Assembly: GCA_016788425.1 (NCBI GenBank)
Contig: JAEURQ010000004.1
Coordinates: 372,001-436,000 of the forward strand
Source of the DNA: Chthonomonas sp.
GTDB taxonomy: Bacteria > Armatimonadota > Fimbriimonadia > Fimbriimonadales > Fimbriimonadaceae
Direction of reading: 5' to 3'
DNA: 64,000 nt
Shown piece after piece: positions 1 to 9,994 of this stretch. The position numbers and the translations under genes were made by a program. Below the pieces are notes generated by a model, which saw only the letters and a list, made by a program, of their open reading frames with translations, did no database searches and was not told where the DNA came from. Within the stretch, counting starts at the first letter, position 1, and every line of letters starts with the position of its first letter.

Positions 1-433
1 CGTAAGGAATCGGGCGGAACAAACGCAAGGCGGCTTTGGCATCTTCCTCGGTGTAGAGCGGGCGCGGGTCGGCGTGGCGCGAGGTGCCGTGCTTCGCGTG
101 GTAGCGCGCGTCTTCTTCCTGAATTCGCGCCGAGTCGGGCAGCGAGAACTTGGCGATGCCGATGGTGGCGGCGGTGGCGTAGATCGGACCGGTGAAGCCG
201 TCGCGCACCAGGCGCGGAATCATCGCGAGGTGGTCGCCGTGCGCGTGCGTGAGCACCAGCGCGTCAATCTCATGCGGATTGAACGGCCACGGGTCCCAGT
301 TGCGATCGGAGAGTTCGCGCGAGCCCTGGAAAAGCCCGCAATCCACCAGCACTTTGCGCCCATTCGATTCGATCAGATGCTTGGAGCCGGTCACCGTGCG
401 GGCCGCGCCATGGAACGAAATGCGATTGCTCAT
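1..433 (-). CDS. MBL-fold metallohydrolase, beta-CASP RNase-like (3' end beyond window)
   Basis: Reading the minus strand from the ATG at 433 gives an open frame to the window edge, 144 codons. The N-terminus FHGAARTVTGSKHLIE followed by VLVDCGLFQG is the usual opening of metallo-beta-lactamase-fold proteins of the beta-CASP type (CPSF/YSH1-like RNA exonucleases). Residues 63-68 read HAHGDH, the HxHxDH zinc-binding motif. The rest of the fold and the beta-CASP insert lie outside the window, so RNA processing is a family inference only. It is divergent from the terminase gene, 50 bp away. Confidence 0.85.
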   Translation of the reverse strand, partial: MSNRISFHGAARTVTGSKHLIESNGRKVLVDCGLFQGSRELSDRNWDPWPFNPHEIDALVLTHAHGDHLAMIPRLVRDGFTGPIYATAATIGIAKFSLPDSARIQEEDARYHAKHGTSRHADPRPLYTEEDAKAALRLFRPIPY

Positions 434-483
434 AAGGCCATTATGTCGGTTTACCGGGCGGCGGATGCGGGCCCCGATTCTGC

Positions 484-1770
484 ATGCAATTTGTTCTGGA
501 TTTGTTGGAGGGCACCTGGTCGCCGCATCCTGGTCAGCGCGAGTTTTTGGCGGCGGCCAGTCCGCGCCATGTGCTGGCTTGCGGCCGGCGTTGGGGCAAA
601 ACCGATGCCGCCGCGGTGTGGCTACTGGCCGGACTCGTGCAGCCGGGCCGCCCGCAAAAGCTACTCACCGTCGCGCCGACGCTCGATCAGGCGCGCTTGG
701 TCTTTGATCGCGTGGAGACTCTGCTGGATCGCTTGCTGGAGTCCGGACGGGTGGAAGGGAAGCTTGTAGTCAAGCGCACGCCATATCCGCAGTTGACGTT
801 CAACGGGCATGAGCTGGCGGCCCGCAGTTGCCACCACATCCATCGCTTGCGGGGCCGCGAAGCCACCCGCATTGTCGTGGACGAGGCGGCGTTTGTGCCC
901 TCGAATCTGGTGCCCGAAATCCTCACGCCGATGCTCGCGACCACCGACGGCGAACTGGCTTTGATTTCCAGCCCGAACGGGCAAAATCACTTTTGGCGGG
1001 AGTTCGAGCGGGGCCAACGCGGCGAAGGCGGAACCTGGTCGCGGCGGGCGCCGAGCGCCGAGAACCCGTTGGTCTCGGCCAGCTTTCTCGCCGCGCAACG
1101 ATTGCTCATGCCCGAGGCCGCCTACCGAGTGGAGTTTGAAGCGGAGTTCTTGGACTGCGCGGGAGCCGTGTTCCCGAGCGACATCGTTGAGCCGTGCGTG
1201 CAAGGCGACCTCGCGTGGGGGCGCGGGCAGGTGGTGCTCGGCGTGGATTGGGCTCGGTACCGCGACTACACCGCGATTGTCGTCGGCCAGTCGGTGGGCG
1301 GCTGCCTCGAAATTGTGCACGAGGAGCGGCTGTTCCGCGAGCCGTGGGCAGTGCAAGTGGCGAAAGTCGCCGACCTCGCGCGCCGCACCGATGCGCGGCT
1401 TGTCGGCTGCGACTCGACCGGCGTCGGCGACGCGGTGACCGAGCAACTTCGCGAGGCGCTCCCCGAGGTGATGGTCCGCCCGGTGGTATTTACCGCCGCT
1501 AGCAAGCTCGCTCTGATCAACGACCTGCGGGTAGCGTTCGAACGGCAGACTCTCAAGCTGCTCCCGAGTCAGGATTTGCTGCGCGAACTGCAACATTTCT
1601 CGTGGCGACAGGGCCGTATGGAGGGCACGGACGGCTTTCACGATGACCTCGTGATGGCGCTCGCTTTGACCCTGCACGTCGCGCCCAAGGCCAGCGGATT
1701 GCAGGTTTTGGTCGGCGATGTACGACGATTCTCGCGTCGAATCCGGCAGCATTTTTCGCGGGCCAGTTGA
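484..1770 (+). CDS. Phage-type terminase large subunit (ATPase and nuclease)
   Basis: Terminase large subunits cut phage DNA and drive it into the prohead through the portal. This 428-residue protein has a complete set of motifs: Walker A GRRWGKT (34-40), Walker B VVDEA (131-135), the coupling motif SSPNG (162-166), and RNase H-like nuclease aspartates in GVDWARYRD (253-261), GCDSTGVGD (308-316) and FHDDLVMA (385-392). Length is normal for the family. The portal gene follows 34 bp downstream on the same strand, but no capsid, protease, tail, integrase or small terminase gene lies nearby. Base composition looks like the neighbours. It could be a prophage remnant or a retained cellular module. 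Confidence 0.9.
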   Translation: MQFVLDLLEGTWSPHPGQREFLAAASPRHVLACGRRWGKTDAAAVWLLAGLVQPGRPQKLLTVAPTLDQARLVFDRVETLLDRLLESGRVEGKLVVKRTPYPQLTFNGHELAARSCHHIHRLRGREATRIVVDEAAFVPSNLVPEILTPMLATTDGELALISSPNGQNHFWREFERGQRGEGGTWSRRAPSAENPLVSASFLAAQRLLMPEAAYRVEFEAEFLDCAGAVFPSDIVEPCVQGDLAWGRGQVVLGVDWARYRDYTAIVVGQSVGGCLEIVHEERLFREPWAVQVAKVADLARRTDARLVGCDSTGVGDAVTEQLREALPEVMVRPVVFTAASKLALINDLRVAFERQTLKLLPSQDLLRELQHFSWRQGRMEGTDGFHDDLVMALALTLHVAPKASGLQVLVGDVRRFSRRIRQHFSRAS

Positions 1771-1804
1771 CGCTGGTCGCGCAAGCGGGCGATTGATCTT
1801 GCCT

Positions 1805-2869
1805 ATGTTCAAGTTGTTTAATCGTCGTTCGCGCCCGACTCGCGAGGTCGCGCCGAGCCTCACTGCCGCCGAGCAGCGGCAATGGCAGGTCCCCGGCCCG
1901 GTCGCCGGGAGCTTGCCCGACCACACGTACACCGCCATGATGAGCGACGGCATGGTGCACTCCGCGCTGGCCATCAAGCGCCTGGCCGTACTCGCCTCGG
2001 ATTGGCGGATCACCGGCCAAGACGCGCGGCGCGTGGCGTTTATCGAGCGCGTGTTTGCGCAGATGGAGGGCTCGCCGCGCACCATCCTCACCCAAGCCAT
2101 GGACGCCTTTGGGCGCGGTTGGTCGGTGCAGGAGCAGGTGTATCGGGCCGAAGGCGGCCAGGTTTGGCTCGCCGCCACCCGAGCCAAGGATGTCGCTAAC
2201 CTTGGCCTGAGACCCGACGAGTTTGGCCGGGTGGAGGCGTTGACCATGCAGCGCCCGGGCGAACCGGAGCACCACCTCGACCCGCGCAAGTTCATCGTCT
2301 ATCGCCACCACGCGGGAACGTCGCGCTTGAAAGGGCGCAGCGACCTGGACGCGGCTTACCGCCACTTCCAGGCGAAGAACACGCTGTTGCAAGCGTGGCG
2401 AATCCACCTTGAGCGGTACGCTTCGCCGACGATGCTCGGCAAGTTCGAGCGCGGTCTTCCGCCGGAGGAGCAAAGCAAGCTGCTGGGCGCGCTGAACCAG
2501 CTTGCCGATGCCACCGCGATCGTATTTCCGCGCGAGGTCGAGGTGGAATCGGTGGCCGCCGCACCGGAGGCGAGTCGCGGCTTTATGGAGGCGATTGACT
2601 TTCACAACCGCGAGATGGCGCGCGCCATTTTGGGGCAGACGCTCACCACCGACGAGGGTCGGCGAGTGGGCTCGCTCGCCTTGGGCAAGGTTCACCTTCA
2701 GGTGCTGCTGTTGCAGGTCAATGCCGTGCGCGAGACGCTGGCCGACGAGGTGATGACGGAGCAGGTGATTCGCCCGCTGATCGAAATGAACTTCGGCCCC
2801 GGCGAAATCCCACGGTTTCAATTCGACAATATCCGCCTGGAGGCGTTTGCCAGCGGAAATCTGGGTTAG
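1805..2869 (+). CDS. Phage portal protein, DUF935 / Mu gp29-like
   Basis: The 354-residue product resembles DUF935 (Mu gp29-like) portal proteins, which form the dodecameric ring at the capsid vertex that docks the terminase. Typical stretches are GRSDLDAAYRHFQAKN, the helix with LERYASPTMLGKFE, and the AILGQTLTTDEG segment with the later GSLALGKVH that marks this family. The ATG at 1805 (MFKLFNRR) is chosen because the upstream extension to 1718 overlaps the terminase gene and has no portal character. It is somewhat shorter than classical gp29 (about 500 residues). Its TAG overlaps the stop of the convergent PilZ gene by 4 nt. Confidence 0.8.
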   Translation: MFKLFNRRSRPTREVAPSLTAAEQRQWQVPGPVAGSLPDHTYTAMMSDGMVHSALAIKRLAVLASDWRITGQDARRVAFIERVFAQMEGSPRTILTQAMDAFGRGWSVQEQVYRAEGGQVWLAATRAKDVANLGLRPDEFGRVEALTMQRPGEPEHHLDPRKFIVYRHHAGTSRLKGRSDLDAAYRHFQAKNTLLQAWRIHLERYASPTMLGKFERGLPPEEQSKLLGALNQLADATAIVFPREVEVESVAAAPEASRGFMEAIDFHNREMARAILGQTLTTDEGRRVGSLALGKVHLQVLLLQVNAVRETLADEVMTEQVIRPLIEMNFGPGEIPRFQFDNIRLEAFASGNLG

Positions 2870-3453
2870 GCGGCAAGCTTTTGCTGGATGAGCGTGCGCC
2901 AGCGCGCTTGGTCCACGCGGTCTTCCACGACGAATCGACCGCCGATGCGCGATTCGTAGTGGCTCACGCTGCTGCCCAAATGCCGCACGGTGAACTGGCC
3001 GACGGTTTCGCCGAGCGGCGTCGCCACCCGGATTTCGTAGGATTTGTCTCGCTCCAACTTGCTGGAAGCGATGATGCCGAGGCCAGATTCCGAGATATCG
3101 TTGACCATCCCGTGCAGAATCGTGTCGCCATCGACAAGCTCATAGGTCATGTGATCCACCTTAAGGCGCGGCGCTTCGTCGGAATCCATGGAGCGCAAGG
3201 TCACGACGTCGCACACCAGAGCGCCCGGCAAGGTGCCGGCGACCGACCCTTGGATGAGCAGGTGCGAGCCGCTCGCGGCGATCTCGATGAGCACCTTGGT
3301 GCCCACTGGTGGCTCGGGCAGAATGTCAAGGGCCAGCAAAATATTCGCCGACGTCAGGTCCGTCACCCAGCCGGTGTAGTTAACCAGAGTCTCGACCACG
3401 GTCACTCGCGCGCGTAGCCCTCGAAATTTTGCGTAACTAACGGATGTTGCCAA
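2866..3453 (-). CDS. PilZ-domain-like protein
   Basis: The 195-residue protein has a C-terminal half with NDISESGLGI (about 119-128) and GGRFVVED, matching the D/NxSxxG core and beta-barrel of PilZ domains, which often bind cyclic di-GMP. A canonical RxxxR motif before the barrel is not obvious, so nucleotide binding is uncertain. The N-terminal half (TDLTSANILLALD, GTKVLIEI) resembles a second degenerate PilZ-like or YcgR-N barrel. The start is TTG (TTG GCA ACA TCC), with no convincing ATG. It lies downstream of asd on the same strand, 72 bp away, and is convergent with the portal gene. Confidence 0.65.
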   Translation of the reverse strand: MATSVSYAKFRGLRARVTVVETLVNYTGWVTDLTSANILLALDILPEPPVGTKVLIEIAASGSHLLIQGSVAGTLPGALVCDVVTLRSMDSDEAPRLKVDHMTYELVDGDTILHGMVNDISESGLGIIASSKLERDKSYEIRVATPLGETVGQFTVRHLGSSVSHYESRIGGRFVVEDRVDQARWRTLIQQKLAA

Positions 3454-3525
3454 AGGAATCCCCAGGCAAATTATTGTCAGCTAGGCGGAGATTCTTGAGG
3501 CTTCACCGGGCAAAAGTTGCGACCT

Positions 3526-4557
3526 TTATCGCAATGCCGCGAGCGATTCCGCAATCTGCACGGCGTTGAGCGCCGCGCCCTTGAGGAGCTGGTCGCCGGC
3601 CAGGAAGTAGCTGATCGCATTCTCGTGGCTCGGGTCGTTGCGTAACCGCCCGACCAAGACGTCATCGCCGCCGCTCGCCGAAATCGGCATCGGGAAGAGG
3701 TTGGCCGCGCGGTCATCCACAATCTGCACGCCGGGCATCGCCGCCCACGCCTCGCGGACGGCTTCTAGTGAAGGCCGCTCGCCGGCGAACTCTACCGTCA
3801 CGGATTCGCTGTGCGCGCGGAGCACCGGCACCCGCACGCAGGTGACGTTCATGGGCAGCCTAGAATCGTCCAAGATTTTGCGCGTTTCTTCCACAACCTT
3901 CGCTTCTTCTTCGTTCGCGCCGTCATCGCCGATCGGCGTATTGTGGCTAAATAAGTTAAAGGCGTAAGGATGCGGAAGAATATTCGGCACAACGGGCTCG
4001 CCGTCTAAGAAACAGCGGGTTTGCGAGCGAAGTTCTTCCATTGCTTGCGCACCGGCGCCGCTGGCGCTTTGGTAAGTGCTCACAATAACCCGGGAAAGTT
4101 GCCCCAGTTTGCGCAATGGCGCAAGGGTCATGAGCAGAAGGGCGGCGGTACAGTTAGGGTTCGCGATCAAATGCGTGGACGTTGTGAGGAGGTGACCATT
4201 CACTTCAGGCACGACTAGGGGGACGTCAGACTGCATGCGAAACGCACTGGAATTGTCGATTACATATGCTTGCTCTTGGATGGCGTGGGGAATGAACTCA
4301 CGGCTTCGGCTCGCACCTGCACTAAAGAACACAAAATCTTGGTTGCGGAATGCGGAAGCTTCGGTAAGTTGTACGCGGAGGTCTTCTCCGCGGAAAGGAA
4401 TCGGCTCGCCCACAGAGCGTGCACTCGCAAGTAACGTCAGATTGGCGACCGGGAAGTTCCGGTCCTCTAATAGTCGAACCAGCTCTCGACCGACGGCGCC
4501 TGTTGCACCGACTATGGCTACATTGAAGCTTCTATCCACCACCCTTAGGTACCCCAT
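3526..4557 (-). CDS. asd: Aspartate-semialdehyde dehydrogenase
   Basis: It reduces aspartyl phosphate to aspartate semialdehyde with NADPH, the branch point to lysine/diaminopimelate, threonine and methionine. The 343-residue product shows the Rossmann glycine motif GATGAVGRELV near residue 18, the catalytic cysteine in NPNCTAALL (about 134), and the substrate-binding HSESVTVEF stretch about residue 250. Length is normal. It is transcribed away from the AraC-type gene, whose start is 39 bp off, and the PilZ gene follows. No other aspartate-pathway gene is adjacent. Confidence 0.95.
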   Translation of the reverse strand: MGYLRVVDRSFNVAIVGATGAVGRELVRLLEDRNFPVANLTLLASARSVGEPIPFRGEDLRVQLTEASAFRNQDFVFFSAGASRSREFIPHAIQEQAYVIDNSSAFRMQSDVPLVVPEVNGHLLTTSTHLIANPNCTAALLLMTLAPLRKLGQLSRVIVSTYQSASGAGAQAMEELRSQTRCFLDGEPVVPNILPHPYAFNLFSHNTPIGDDGANEEEAKVVEETRKILDDSRLPMNVTCVRVPVLRAHSESVTVEFAGERPSLEAVREAWAAMPGVQIVDDRAANLFPMPISASGGDDVLVGRLRNDPSHENAISYFLAGDQLLKGAALNAVQIAESLAALR

Positions 4558-4596
4558 TCCGCTGGGATTGTGCGTTCCTTACACCGGAGACAGGTC

Positions 4597-5454
4597 ATGA
4601 AATCCGTGGAGCTCCGCATTGGAACCGGGTTGACCCTGCATTCCGAGCGGCACAATGGCGACGGCGAACTTGCTCTGATGGCGGGTCCGGCCGAGGGTCC
4701 GATCGGCACCTTCCGTTATGAAGGCGAGCGGAAAAAACCGCTCGACGTGACGTTCCATACGGCCGAGGATCGGTGCCACTTTGCCGTGGTTCATCAGGGC
4801 CACGTGCTGATTCCGCACAAGCGACTATTGCTCGCGCCGGGTTCCGTGATTAAGGTGGCGGGAGATACCCAGTTTCGCGTGACGTTCTCGCGCGGCCCGA
4901 TTCAGCTCTCGTTGCTGGCGCTTGATCCCGAACTGACGAGCCAACTCAACTGCTCGCGCCACGAAATCAAGTCGGCGTCCATTTACTTCGACCCGACCAA
5001 CATGCTCGACGAAGTCATTCTCGCCGAACTCCTGGAGCCGGCGATCTCGCCGTATCGGTCGTTTGGCTGGGCGCTGGCGCTGGTGAACTCGCCGCAGCGA
5101 GTGGCCAGCATCGCACTGTCGCGTATTCGGGTGCCCCTGCCGGCCCCGCTCCAACGCCTCACCGATTCGGTTCGGGCCGAGCCTAACCAAGCCTGGAGCC
5201 TCAAGGAAGCCTCGAAGCTTGTGAGCTATTCGCCGTTCCACCTCAGCCGTACGTTCCGGCAATTGGCGGGTTACGGCTTCCCGGACTTCGTGGATCGGTG
5301 TCGCACCGAAATGGCGCTGAAAAAGATTCTCGCCGACCAAGACGAGCAGATCGACCAGGTCGCGCTGTCGTCCGGATTTGGCTCCACGCAGGCCATGCGC
5401 GACTCGTTCCGCGACTACATTGGCTTTTTGCCGAGCGAAGTGCGAGTCGGCTAG
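4597..5454 (+). CDS. AraC-family transcriptional regulator
   Basis: The 285-residue protein ends in two helix-turn-helix units typical of AraC/XylS regulators: [33 protein letters not shown], then [32 protein letters not shown] (about 200-285). The N-terminal 190 residues look like a cupin-type sensing domain (beta-rich, with [17 protein letters not shown]), but the ligand cannot be read from the sequence. The ATG at 4597 is preferred because GGAGACAGG stands just upstream; a GTG at 4570 would add nine residues. It is divergent from asd and shares the CTAG stop overlap with trpB, so either could be a target (inference). Confidence 0.85.
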   Translation: MKSVELRIGTGLTLHSERHNGDGELALMAGPAEGPIGTFRYEGERKKPLDVTFHTAEDRCHFAVVHQGHVLIPHKRLLLAPGSVIKVAGDTQFRVTFSRGPIQLSLLALDPELTSQLNCSRHEIKSASIYFDPTNMLDEVILAELLEPAISPYRSFGWALALVNSPQRVASIALSRIRVPLPAPLQRLTDSVRAEPNQAWSLKEASKLVSYSPFHLSRTFRQLAGYGFPDFVDRCRTEMALKKILADQDEQIDQVALSSGFGSTQAMRDSFRDYIGFLPSEVRVG

Positions 5455-6635
5455 CCGAGTTCGGGGAAGAGTTCCACCGCGCGCGCCATATCCTTGTCGC
5501 CGCGTCCGCTGAGGTTAATCAGCAGGCGCTCGCCGGGCCGCACAAAACTCTTGTCGAAGAGCGGCGCGAAGGCGTGTGCGCTTTCGAAGGCCGGAATCAG
5601 CCCCTCCAACCGCGAAAGCTCGCGGAAGGCGTGCAACGCTTCGTCATCAGTGGCGGCCAGATATCGCACCCGACCGGTGTCTTTCAGCATCGCGTGCTCG
5701 GCGCCCACGCCGGGGTAGTCCAGCCCCGCCGACACCGAATGCGTGGGCATCACTTGCCCATCGGCATCTTGCATCATGTAGCTGCGGCTGCCATGCAGCA
5801 CGCCCGGCGACCCGCAAGTAAGCGGTGCGGCGTGTTGGGTTCCGCTGAGGCCGAGGCCACCGGCTTCCACACCCACAATCTCCACCGGGTCGTCTAAAAA
5901 CGCATGGAAAAAGCCGATCGCGTTTGATCCGCCGCCGACGCAGGCAACGATGCGGTCAGGCAAGGCACCGGCTTCTGCCAGCATCTGCTCGCGGGCTTCG
6001 TCGCCGATGACGCGCTGAAACTCGCGCACCATTTCGGGATACGGGTAGGGCCCGGCGGCAGTGCCGATGATGTAATGCGTGTCGGCGATGTTGGTGACCC
6101 AGTCGCGCATGGCCTCGTTCAGCGCGTCCTTGAGCGTCTTGGTGCCGCTGTCCACGGGCCGCACCTCCGCCCCGAGAAGCCGCATTCTAAAGACATTCAG
6201 TGCCTGGCGCTCGGTGTCCTCGCGACCCATATAAACCACGCACGGCATGCCGTAGAGCGCGCAAACCGTCGCGGTGGCGACCCCGTGTTGGCCGGCCCCG
6301 GTCTCGGCGATGATGCGCGTCTTGCCCATGCGGCGAGCCAGCAACACCTGGCCGATGGCGTTGTTAATCTTGTGCGCGCCAGTGTGATTCAGGTCCTCGC
6401 GCTTCGCCCAGACTTCCGCGCCGATTACTTCGCCAAGTCGGCTGAGTTTGGTAATCGGTGTCGGTCGCCCGACAAACGAGCGGAGGATCTCGTGAAACTC
6501 GGCGCGAAATGCCGGTTCCGCCCAGCTTCGATGAAAGAGTTCCGCGAGTTCATCGAGCGCGGGTACGAGCGTCTCGGGCACGTATTGGCCGCCGTAATTT
6601 CCAAACCATCCGGGCGTCGAAGTTGCGGGGGGCAT
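5451..6635 (-). CDS. trpB: Tryptophan synthase beta subunit
   Basis: TrpB condenses indole with serine on pyridoxal phosphate. The 394-residue product starts [14 protein letters not shown], carries the PLP lysine in [13 protein letters not shown], and has the phosphate-binding [13 protein letters not shown] loop, all normal for TrpB1. The ATG at 6635 is chosen because family similarity begins there; the open frame continues upstream into the next gene without similarity. No Shine-Dalgarno is evident. No trpA, trpC or trpF gene is adjacent, so trpB stands apart from the rest of the pathway, which must lie elsewhere. Its stop shares CTAG with the AraC-type gene. Confidence 0.95.
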   Translation of the reverse strand: MPPATSTPGWFGNYGGQYVPETLVPALDELAELFHRSWAEPAFRAEFHEILRSFVGRPTPITKLSRLGEVIGAEVWAKREDLNHTGAHKINNAIGQVLLARRMGKTRIIAETGAGQHGVATATVCALYGMPCVVYMGREDTERQALNVFRMRLLGAEVRPVDSGTKTLKDALNEAMRDWVTNIADTHYIIGTAAGPYPYPEMVREFQRVIGDEAREQMLAEAGALPDRIVACVGGGSNAIGFFHAFLDDPVEIVGVEAGGLGLSGTQHAAPLTCGSPGVLHGSRSYMMQDADGQVMPTHSVSAGLDYPGVGAEHAMLKDTGRVRYLAATDDEALHAFRELSRLEGLIPAFESAHAFAPLFDKSFVRPGERLLINLSGRGDKDMARAVELFPELG

Positions 6636-6657
6636 CAGATTCAAGATACCCGCCGCA

Positions 6658-7653
6658 CTACCGACGTCGGCGCAGCCGACTGAGCGCGAACAGCAGTCCC
6701 ACCGCGGCCAGCGAACTAGGCTCAGGCACCGCGGCGAACCGATATTCGTAGTCGCGCTCTCCATTGGCTTCAAAGAAGAACCCGCCGCCGTCGCCATGTA
6801 CGCTGGTGATTTGGGCACCAGTGTACGGCGAGCCAACCAGCGAGGCGACGGATTGCCAGCCAGTCGAGTCACGCCAGATTCCGTTCTGGCTCGCGATCAA
6901 GCCGCCATCGAGATTCACCATTGCCGGACTTGCGGCGGCCTCTCCGAGCGGAACGCCGAGCGGAGTTTCGACCCATGTTGTGGAGCCCGAAGTTCGGCGC
7001 AAGCGCACGGTCGTGCCGTCGGCACGCTGAGCAAAGGCCGAAAGACCGTCGCCTGAGACGGCTCCGCCAAGGGGCCGCAAATGGGCAAACTGCTCATACA
7101 CCGAGCCTGTGGTCAGGCCGAATTCTTCGACTGTACCGGTGTCGCGGCGAGACGAATAGGTCAATCCATCGCGGCTGAGGCTGATACCGTTCCCAAGCAA
7201 CCCGACTGCGACGCCGTTCCGAACGAGCGTGCTACCTGAGTTATCGGGCGAGCCGATCAACACGGTTTGGCCGTCGTCGCTGACGCCGATTGCCCGCGCC
7301 AGCGCAAAGTCCGTTGACAAAGTTTGCGCGACGCCGGATGAAGTCCACCGAATCGGACGATCAACTTGGTAAGAATCCACATCGAAGGCGCCTGAGCCGA
7401 CGATAAAGTCACCGCTGGCCGCCAAGGCAAAGGGTTCAAACGCACCGGCGCCGTCGGGCATATTGAGCTCGTGATAACCGGAGGAGTCGATGATAGCACC
7501 GCCCGGCGAACGACCCTTGATTAGCCAGCGGCTGTGATCCGCGGAGCTGCCAAACGCATATTGACCAGTTGGTAGGGAGAATTCTTGAATGGTTTGTGCG
7601 TACAGAAGGGTTGGCAGACTAGCGATCAATACGCCAGCAATGAAGCATCGCAT
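6658..7653 (-). CDS. Secreted PEP-CTERM protein, function unknown
   Basis: The 331-residue product begins with a signal peptide ([20 protein letters not shown]) and ends with [23 protein letters not shown]: a PEP motif, a membrane helix and an arginine cluster. That is the PEP-CTERM signal processed by exosortase and coupled to surface glycoconjugates or exopolysaccharide export. The body contains repeated segments such as [20 protein letters not shown] and SRDGLTYSS that resemble extracellular HAF or beta-propeller type repeats. The start at 7653 is set by the signal peptide. It lies 46 bp from a divergent glycosyltransferase and just upstream of trpB. No enzymatic role can be assigned. Confidence 0.8.
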   Translation of the reverse strand: MRCFIAGVLIASLPTLLYAQTIQEFSLPTGQYAFGSSADHSRWLIKGRSPGGAIIDSSGYHELNMPDGAGAFEPFALAASGDFIVGSGAFDVDSYQVDRPIRWTSSGVAQTLSTDFALARAIGVSDDGQTVLIGSPDNSGSTLVRNGVAVGLLGNGISLSRDGLTYSSRRDTGTVEEFGLTTGSVYEQFAHLRPLGGAVSGDGLSAFAQRADGTTVRLRRTSGSTTWVETPLGVPLGEAAASPAMVNLDGGLIASQNGIWRDSTGWQSVASLVGSPYTGAQITSVHGDGGGFFFEANGERDYEYRFAAVPEPSSLAAVGLLFALSRLRRRR

Positions 7654-7699
7654 AAGTATGTTATAACCCGTAATTGCCAGAAGCGTCTCATTTCTCGGC

Positions 7700-8983
7700 G
7701 TGGTGGATCGAGTATTGAATAGCCCTCTAAACATCTGGATCCTCCAAATCGGGGAGCCGCTGCCCATGGACGACGTGGACGTGCGACTCTTTCGATGCGG
7801 ACTCCTCGCTCAACACGCCAACGAGCGCGGCCACAACGTGCGCTGGTGGACCTCCGGATTCGACCACTACCGCAAATGCTTTCGCTACGCCACGGACGAG
7901 GTGATCGAGTTTCGCCCCGGCTACGAAATCGAGTGCCTCCGCGGATGCGGCTACGCCAAAAACGTGAGCCTGCGGCGGTATCGCGATCACAAGATTTTGG
8001 GGCAGAAGTTCCGACAGTTCGCCCCGCAGCGCGCCCGTCCCGACGTGATTTGGTGCGCCGTGCCCATCGTCGAGCTTGCGCTTCCCGCCGTCCAACTGGC
8101 TCGGGAGTGGGGCGTGCCGATTGTGCTCGATGCGATGGACCGGTGGCCGGACCATTTTCTCACGGTGCTGCCGCCGGCGTTTTCTCCGGCGGTGAGGCTG
8201 TTGCTGGCCAAGCAATGGCGCGACACCCGCGAGGCGTTTGCCGGAGCTACAGCGGTGAGCGGCAACTCCGAAGGCTTTGTCAAGTGGGGCCTCGGCTACG
8301 CGAACCGAGCCCGCAATCAGTGGGATCGCCCGTTCTATTTCGGCTATCCACAGCCCGAGATTTCGCTGTCTACTCGCCTTGAAGCGAACGCCTACTGGGA
8401 CAAACTCGACGTGCTGCCCGGACGGATGAACGCCTGCTTCGTGGGCACCGTTAGCAACCGCCCCTTCGATCTCACGGCCATGATCCGCGGCGTCCAGCAG
8501 TCCAAGCTCAGCGGCAAACTCGTGGTGTGCGGCGAAGGCGAATCGCGGCCCGAGCTACAGGCTCTCGCGGCAGGGGACCCGCGCATCGTCTTTGCCGGAT
8601 GGCGCAACGCGGCTGAAATCGCCGTCCTCATGGAGCGCTGTCACTTGGGGATTGCGCCGTATCGGCCGACCGAAAACTTCCTGCATAACATCCCCAACAA
8701 GATCCCCGAGTATTTGGCCGGACGCCTCGCCGTGCTCAGCGGAGTGGATGGCGAAATCGGCGAGATTCTCACGCGAACCGGCTCAGGAGTCGTCTATCCC
8801 GCCTCCGACCCGGACGCGTTGGCCGCCGCCATCGATCGCATGCTTCAGAACCCGGGTGCCCTCGCTCAGATGAAAGTGAGCTCGGGCGAGACGTTTAATC
8901 AGAGCTTTCGGGCGAGCACGATCTACCCCGCCATTGTTGACCATTTGGAAAAGTTGGCCGCCACGCACCACCCAAATCGGTAG
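7700..8983 (+). CDS. Glycosyltransferase, GT-B fold (GT4-like)
   Basis: The 427-residue protein has two Rossmann-like halves. The N-terminal half opens WILQIGEPLP and the C-terminal half contains LVVCGEGESRPEL, RIVFAGWRNAAEIAVLMERCHLGIAPYRPTE and then NKIPEYLAGRLAVLSGVDGEIGEIL, matching the donor-sugar site of GT4 enzymes. The acceptor and sugar cannot be read. It begins at a GTG GTG pair at 7700, and no strong ribosome site is visible. Because it is divergent from a PEP-CTERM gene, it may serve surface glycan or exopolysaccharide synthesis (inference). Confidence 0.8.
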   Translation: MVDRVLNSPLNIWILQIGEPLPMDDVDVRLFRCGLLAQHANERGHNVRWWTSGFDHYRKCFRYATDEVIEFRPGYEIECLRGCGYAKNVSLRRYRDHKILGQKFRQFAPQRARPDVIWCAVPIVELALPAVQLAREWGVPIVLDAMDRWPDHFLTVLPPAFSPAVRLLLAKQWRDTREAFAGATAVSGNSEGFVKWGLGYANRARNQWDRPFYFGYPQPEISLSTRLEANAYWDKLDVLPGRMNACFVGTVSNRPFDLTAMIRGVQQSKLSGKLVVCGEGESRPELQALAAGDPRIVFAGWRNAAEIAVLMERCHLGIAPYRPTENFLHNIPNKIPEYLAGRLAVLSGVDGEIGEILTRTGSGVVYPASDPDALAAAIDRMLQNPGALAQMKVSSGETFNQSFRASTIYPAIVDHLEKLAATHHPNR

Positions 8984-9040
8984 TTTTCATGTATAGTTTT
9001 TTAACCGGGGTTTAACCTCGGTTCATTTGAGGCAAGGAAC

Positions 9041-9994
9041 ATGAATATTCGCCGCGCATTTACTCTCATCGAGTTGCTGGTCGTTATTGCCATCATCGCC
9101 ATTCTCGCCGCCATCCTTTTCCCGGTATTCACCCAGGCAAAGGTCGCGGCCAAAAAGACCCAGTCGCTGAGCAATATCAAGCAAATTGGCACCGCGACCC
9201 AAATTTATGTGAATGACAACGATGACAGCTACCCGCTGGCTTTCTACAGCTACGACCCCGCTGGTGGGTACAACTGGAACCGCTTCATCCCGGTGCCCGC
9301 TTCCCAACTGAGCGCGGCTGAACCGGCCTGGAAGAAGGCCGCTGCCGAAATTTTTGTGTTCAACAGCATCCAGGGCTACATGAAGAACATTTCGATGCTC
9401 CAATGTCCTGATGGTTCAAGCCTCGCGACGACGGCATCGTTTGGTCCGGCCACGGCTCAACCCACCGGATTGCCCAGCATCACCTACACCTACAATGGCT
9501 TGCTCAACGGCTATAACGGCACTTCGGTGGCCGCGCCCAGCGATCTGCCCGTGTACTGGCATGGTCACGGCAAGCGCTCGCTTTACGGCTACGGTTATGC
9601 TTCGCCCTGGCTGGCCTGCAACGACACGACTCAGCCTTGCGTTTACGCGGGCACGAGCACGGGCTGCACGGCGGGTTCGGGTGCTTACACCACCAACACA
9701 TCGCGCAAGGGCATGAACTCGTTCGGCCAAGGCGTCCTGATGGCGATGGCCGACACGAGCGCGAAGTTCCGCAAGGTCTCGGGTAACGGTCGGGTGAACA
9801 CGGCGCAGCGCGCCGATCCGCGTCGCGATCCGTTCCCCAACTACGGCGTGAACCTCATTCCGTGTAGCCGCTGGTTCGATGCCAACGGATGCTATCCGTA
9901 CATGTTCCGACCGGACTACGACTTCAACACCGCAGAAAACGCCACATACTTGGCCGGATCCGCCGACACGACCCCGAACGTTTGCACCCCATGA
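9041..9994 (+). CDS. Prepilin-like secreted protein with N-terminal methylation motif
   Basis: The 317-residue protein starts with a type IV/type II pseudopilin signal: [27 protein letters not shown], with cleavage expected before FTLIE and a hydrophobic spine, followed by [21 protein letters not shown]. This N-terminus is shared by the large DUF1559-type and prepilin-like families of Planctomycetes and Armatimonadota. The body is rich in Tyr, Asn and Gly and has the late segment [19 protein letters not shown], the position of the characteristic C-terminal motif in these families. GAGGCAAGGA precedes the ATG. Its TGA overlaps the ATG of the small lipoprotein, so the two are co-translated. Confidence 0.85.
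   Translation: MNIRRAFTLIELLVVIAIIAILAAILFPVFTQAKVAAKKTQSLSNIKQIGTATQIYVNDNDDSYPLAFYSYDPAGGYNWNRFIPVPASQLSAAEPAWKKAAAEIFVFNSIQGYMKNISMLQCPDGSSLATTASFGPATAQPTGLPSITYTYNGLLNGYNGTSVAAPSDLPVYWHGHGKRSLYGYGYASPWLACNDTTQPCVYAGTSTGCTAGSGAYTTNTSRKGMNSFGQGVLMAMADTSAKFRKVSGNGRVNTAQRADPRRDPFPNYGVNLIPCSRWFDANGCYPYMFRPDYDFNTAENATYLAGSADTTPNVCTP

Noticed and set aside
661-2821. Long minus-strand frames opposite the terminase and portal genes
   Set aside because: They mirror the plus genes, lack domain patterns, and overlap each other in different frames.
6636-6872. N-terminal extension of TrpB
   Set aside because: The upstream frame overlaps the PEP-CTERM gene and does not resemble TrpB; the start was placed at 6635.
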